The translations under genes and the position numbers were made by a program. From NCBI RefSeq assembly GCF_008831285.2, contig NC_045151.1, positions 1,235,544 through 1,299,543 of the forward strand: a DNA stretch of 64,000 nt. Reading direction: 5' to 3'. The DNA is from Nymphaea colorata. Taxonomy: Eukaryota; Streptophyta; Magnoliopsida; Nymphaeales; Nymphaeaceae. The stretch's first letter is position 1, and every line of letters starts with the position of its first letter. Positions 59,991 to 64,000 of this stretch are shown piece after piece. The notes under the pieces were generated by a model that saw nothing but the letters and a program-made list of their open reading frames with translations, ran no database searches and was not told the origin of the DNA.

Positions 59991-61485
59991 ATATCGCAAA
60001 CAAGAAAATCTAAAGAAAGGTATAAATGTATGCTAGGAAATATAATATTTATTGCAAGAAAACAATTGGACGGTTCATTAAGTGTCCACTTTGTTGCTTA
60101 CGATACATACGAATTAATAATTTTTTAAATATGTTTGGTAAAACTAGTAGAAGTTGTTCCAGACAACAAATAGTAGATGTAAGGAATTAATGTAATGTAA
60201 GTTCTTCAACATTAAAAATAACTGAACCTGTCAATTGGTTCTGGTCAATCTTACAAGGTTAATAGGTCAAATATGAGGTTCTTGGTAGTTTGGTTATCCT
60301 GAAATCCCTTGTGAAGCGTAATTTGTTAATGACACACGCTTGACCACTAAGATGGATTTTTCAAGAAGGTTGCCGCAACCGAGTCATGTTGGGTTCGGCA
60401 ATAAATAAATTGCTTTCTTTATCCCTGAATCATTGATAAATCATAGTTTGTTAATCATCGATTGCTATTTTTATTACTTATGAGCAACTTTATTACTAGT
60501 TTCATTGTTTCTAAACAACTGTATTTATTATATAGATGTAACTATGCTTATGGCGTTGCCACACTCGGACCCATATTTTTTTAGAAAATGCAGCATCTGC
60601 ACCCGCATCTGCACCCTGTTCTTATGTGACATAGCTTGGCCTATAACAACCTGTAGTTGTTAGTTTAGGTTGTCTGAAGGGATCTAACCAGGAAATTTTG
60701 TTGTGTGTGTGGGGTAGCATCAAGTCTCTGGTTCCTTGACAATGACAAAATGATCTCTCCTAGATTTTAGATAGAGCCATACGAATCAAATTTTTTGTGC
60801 AAGTCTTATTTTCCGTAGTCATTTCCTTTTGTGCCATCAAATTCTTTGCATTCTTTTGCTTCAATACTACTGAAGAAAGAAGGGGATCTTGAACATCACA
60901 ATGTGCTTCTTGGAAGAGAAAAAACAAATTCTAGAGGAAATTCAGAGTTCAATGTTCCATTACTCCTCTAATATATAGTTTGAAGTTCAAAATTTAGTGA
61001 ACATTATTATAAAAGGTTCCATACAGGTTCCAATACTGGTCATTAGACCTGAGACCTTAAGCATCTTAAAGAGCCAAAAAGATGTAGAAGGGAACTTATG
61101 GCCTTCAGTACTTGAAGTAGAAAGATGATTAATTATCCTTGAGCTTTGAGGGTCCCCGTTGTGCATTTAGGAGGAGAGCAAGAATGCATAGAAGTGCTAA
61201 GATAGCAAGAACAACCTTTTTAGACAACCAATTGCTCAAGCTACTAACCTTTTGGCTCACCTGCACCAATCAGTAAGATGATAGTTGCACTTTTGTTAGT
61301 GTTTGGACTATAGAACAACAATACAACTCTTTAAAAATTTAACCTCTCAATGAAGATAATGGAATATTGCACGAACGTTTTGTTTTTTATAAGAAAAAAT
61401 CTAATGCACTAAGTAAACTTAAAAGAAAAGGCATTTTGATATTGTGTGACTGTGGGTGGGTGTGGATGATTTTTGAGATATGAAA
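59991..61485. other. Intergenic, no gene
   Basis: No gene recognised. The sequence near 60600-60645 (GCACCCTGTTCTTATGTGACA) again resembles an hAT end. Confidence 0.5.
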
Positions 61486-61930
61486 TGTGATGCCCCACTT
61501 TTAGAGTTTAGTCTTGTATGTAAGATTGTGTGAAATTTTTAAGTGCTTATAAAGGAGGTAGCTAAATGATTGGTTATCTTAATTCCTAGGGTTTTTTAGA
61601 TTAGAACAGAAGCTATTTGAGGGTGGATTGAAATATGCCAAGTGGGTCATTATAGTAGTATCAAAGTATGGTTCAACACTTAGACCTGGGGTCCCACACA
61701 CACAGACGCGTGTATTTTAAGGAGGGTGGATTGTAACACTCCACTTTTAGAGTTTAGTCCTACATTGAAGTTTGTGAAGAATCTTCAATGGTTTATAATG
61801 AGGGTTAAGTATTTCATCGTCTTTATTCCTAGCCTTTTTTTTTTTGGGTGTAAAATGGAAGCTTACATGAAAAGCTCAAAAGGTTGTTATGCCAAAAAAT
61901 GTGGTGTCAACCTCAAAGATCGTATAATAT
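61486..61930 (+). mobile_element. TRIM-like short LTR retroelement
   Basis: Two LTR-like copies share starts: TGTGATGCCCCACTTTTAGA at 61486 and TGTAACACTCCACTTTTAGA at 61732, each followed by GTTTAGTC. The first ends near 61649 (GTGGGTCA) and is followed by TAGTATCAAAGT, a decayed match to the tRNA-Met primer site TGGTATCAGAGC. A purine-rich GGAGGGTGGAT precedes the second. The interior is only about 80 bp with no coding capacity, the hallmark of TRIMs. The right limit is approximate. Confidence 0.7.
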
Positions 61931-61984
61931 ATGTGGCCTAGATTTAGCACATTGGGGGGCCACGTCGTGGCTATTTGGGGCACC

Positions 61985-62115
61985 TGGCCACATCAACCCA
62001 TAAAAATTGGTTTTGTTTACCTATTGATCTTCATTTTTTTTACTAATTTTACATATGAGTGCCTCTTAAAAGTTTGAAGCATAAAATAAAGTGCCCTTTA
62101 TCTAGAAATTTCTAA
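61985..62115. repeat. Dispersed AGTGCCCCTTAACTAGAAAT repeat, copy 2
   Basis: GAGTGCCTCTTAAAAGTTTG and AAAGTGCCCTTTATCTAGAA match the end of the repeat at 26640-26895. Confidence 0.6.
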
Positions 62116-64000
62116 CTCCATTGTTGCTTTTGCAGCTTAATTTTGCTAATAACCTCAATTGTCTCATGCAATATGTTACTTCTTGCAGTATAATCATGCT
62201 GCCTCTTCATTGGAGTGAGACTCATGAGTGGTAAATGAGTTTTTCTATACTACAATGTAATTTCCTCACTTGCTTTGAGTAACCATAACATAATGAATGC
62301 AAGACCCCATGATATTCCTAAGAATAATTTTTGCATGTCACATTATGCACTTTTGTTGAACTTAGCTGAAATATAGATGACAAAAAACAAATACCTTTTT
62401 TTAAGTGGCTGTTTTTAACTTTATACTTCATAAAACTTGAAATACACGTCATTTCAAATCCTTGGGATGTCAATTCTCTAAGTTGTAAAAGGAGGCCACC
62501 GACCCATAAACTGAAGTGCGATAGGAAAAACACATCGAGGTACTTAAAGTAGGTCATGTACCTTAGGGGAATGAGGGGTTGGGTGAGGACTTCAGTCTTC
62601 TATCGGGTGGTGAGAAACCGCATTCACCTGAAAATGCAAAACAAATGAACAATTCAATGAACATTCTAATATGGGATGAACCTAATATATTTCTCTATTT
62701 TGCAAATTGCAAAACCAAAGGTATACAGACCACTTGCAATAAAATTGTAGGCAGTAGGTTTGCATTGGAAAAGAATACACACCACTTTGCTACATCTTTC
62801 TCTGAAATGTTCCTGCTGTTGTTTGAAAATGACATCGGCATCCTTATGAAGCTCTATGTCAAGATTGTTAAACAACAAAATCTGTTGGATGACACTATCT
62901 TGGATTTGTTTTCGTGCCTACAAAATCAAACAAATTCAAAAAATTGAATATATGCTACTTAACTTTTAACCACTATGAAAACGTCAATTACACAATCACA
63001 CAAGAAATGGGTGGAATCTGTGACATTAAAAAAAAACATCACAAATGGGATTTACTAACAATAATTTGGCATCAATGGGACCGACAATTAAAGGAGCATG
63101 TGTAATTCATTTTGTGACGAAATATACACCTATAAGAAACAAACCTCATTTGTGATGATGGGATCAACATATTGAATTGGACTTTGTGACAATGATACTG
63201 CATCAGTAAGTAGTATTCTTGGAGAACATCTTTACTAACGGTTGGGGACCATCATTGATTTTCTACCAGACCATCATTGATTTTCTACCACTGACACTTG
63301 GTTAGTGACACTGATGGACATTAGACAATCAAACATCATTAAAGATTTTCTGTGAGTCATGTCTAGTCAGCCATGGAACCCTCTACATGAAATTGCTAGC
63401 CAGTTAGGACTATGAGTAACACGTCATCCCAAGGCATCTAAGCTTTATCGTGATAAAGTAACAAATTCTTGGTTCAATAATCAAGACAATTTAGCCTAGC
63501 AAGAACTTAAGTTTTTAGAATTTTCCTTTCCTTCACATCAAGTTGGTGTATTTCCCAACTATTTCAAACTCAAGATTAATGGTGAAAGTACATATATGTA
63601 CTTATAATCATTTCTACCGTCTAATTAATTTGTGAGGTTGATCACAAGGAATGCCTTGACAAAATATAATTTCAATAATTTGCCACATGATAAACATAAC
63701 AAATGATCTTACAAAAGAAGAATGCAAACAAAAGAAGAATGCAATTAGAGAGGTGAATGAAGACAATCTGCACATGATTTGTTTGAAAGGGCCCTAATTC
63801 ACAAAAGATTGACCCACACTTTCTTTCTCAATTTCGTCATTTTTTTTTCAAGATAGTGACTCATATGCATAAACAAATCTAGATAAAAAAAATTGATGAA
63901 TATCTCCAGGACAAAGTAGACTCAAGAGGCATTTTGTTTGTAAAGGAAAGAAAAGTGAACGCCTCTCATTTCCCTCGGCCAAGAGTTTCGTGGCTGTTTT
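62116..64000. other. Unassigned right end
   Basis: A 122-codon plus-strand frame (62579-62947) has no recognised domain. Sequence from about 63090 has repeated TTTGTGAC and GTGACA motifs and a 22-bp tandem repeat (ACCATCATTGATTTTCTACC twice, about 63248-63291), as in CACTA-type subterminal regions, but no CACTA end is visible. Confidence 0.45.

Noticed and set aside
62579-62947. A 122-codon plus-strand frame, and its minus-strand shadow
   Set aside because: Neither strand shows a family motif I can name; kept only as unassigned sequence.

Overview
The window is nuclear DNA from a flowering plant. The evidence is spliced protein genes with GT-AG introns, a plant cysteine-rich receptor-like kinase (CRK) family, plant-type copia and hAT elements, MITEs, a TRIM-like element, long TA/GA microsatellites and a eukaryotic tRNA-Phe. 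The species cannot be named from the sequence alone. Gene density is low: three complete protein-coding gene models, one partial gene, three pseudogene loci outside transposons and one tRNA in 64 kb. Most of the rest is repeats.

1-23.5 kb is a tandemly duplicated CRK locus on the minus strand. Copy A (2281-3395) has an intact signal peptide, two DUF26 domains and a membrane segment; any kinase exons lie beyond the left edge. Copy B is spread over 8830-23224: ectodomain and membrane exons at 22169-23224, a 10.3-kb intron, then kinase exons at 8830-11894. All splice phases agree, so B was once one gene, but at least four small frame-breaking indels make it a pseudogene. Both copies carry the same older repeat in the same intron. 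In B that repeat was later split by a 6-kb copia element (14306-20329, target duplication GTGCA). Between A and B lie a CRK 5'-end relic, a decayed copia carrying an hAT-type MITE, a broken copy of an F-box exon and another MITE.

23.5-29.9 kb is intergenic and holds degenerate copies of several short repeat families. At 29.96-32.97 kb a two-exon minus-strand gene encodes a 95-residue F-box protein. A minus-strand tRNA-Phe (GAA) is at 35103-35175.

37.5-44.0 kb holds a complete six-exon minus-strand VDAC (mitochondrial porin) gene of 276 codons, with a Mutator-type MITE in its last intron. A 0.7-kb fold-back element lies just upstream. 47-50.4 kb is a long stretch without recognisable coding content.

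51.6-57.7 kb holds a plus-strand five-exon GatC gene (organellar Glu-tRNA(Gln) amidotransferase subunit C). It has a probable GC-AG first intron and a complete but coding-dead hAT transposon in intron 3. The right end (57.7-64 kb) has a large microsatellite, a possible hAT-like MITE, a TRIM-like element and no recognised gene. VDAC and GatC both serve organelles but look like ordinary independent genes. I see no operon-like or defence-like multigene system here. The most informative content is the CRK duplication, its decay and its layered insertions.
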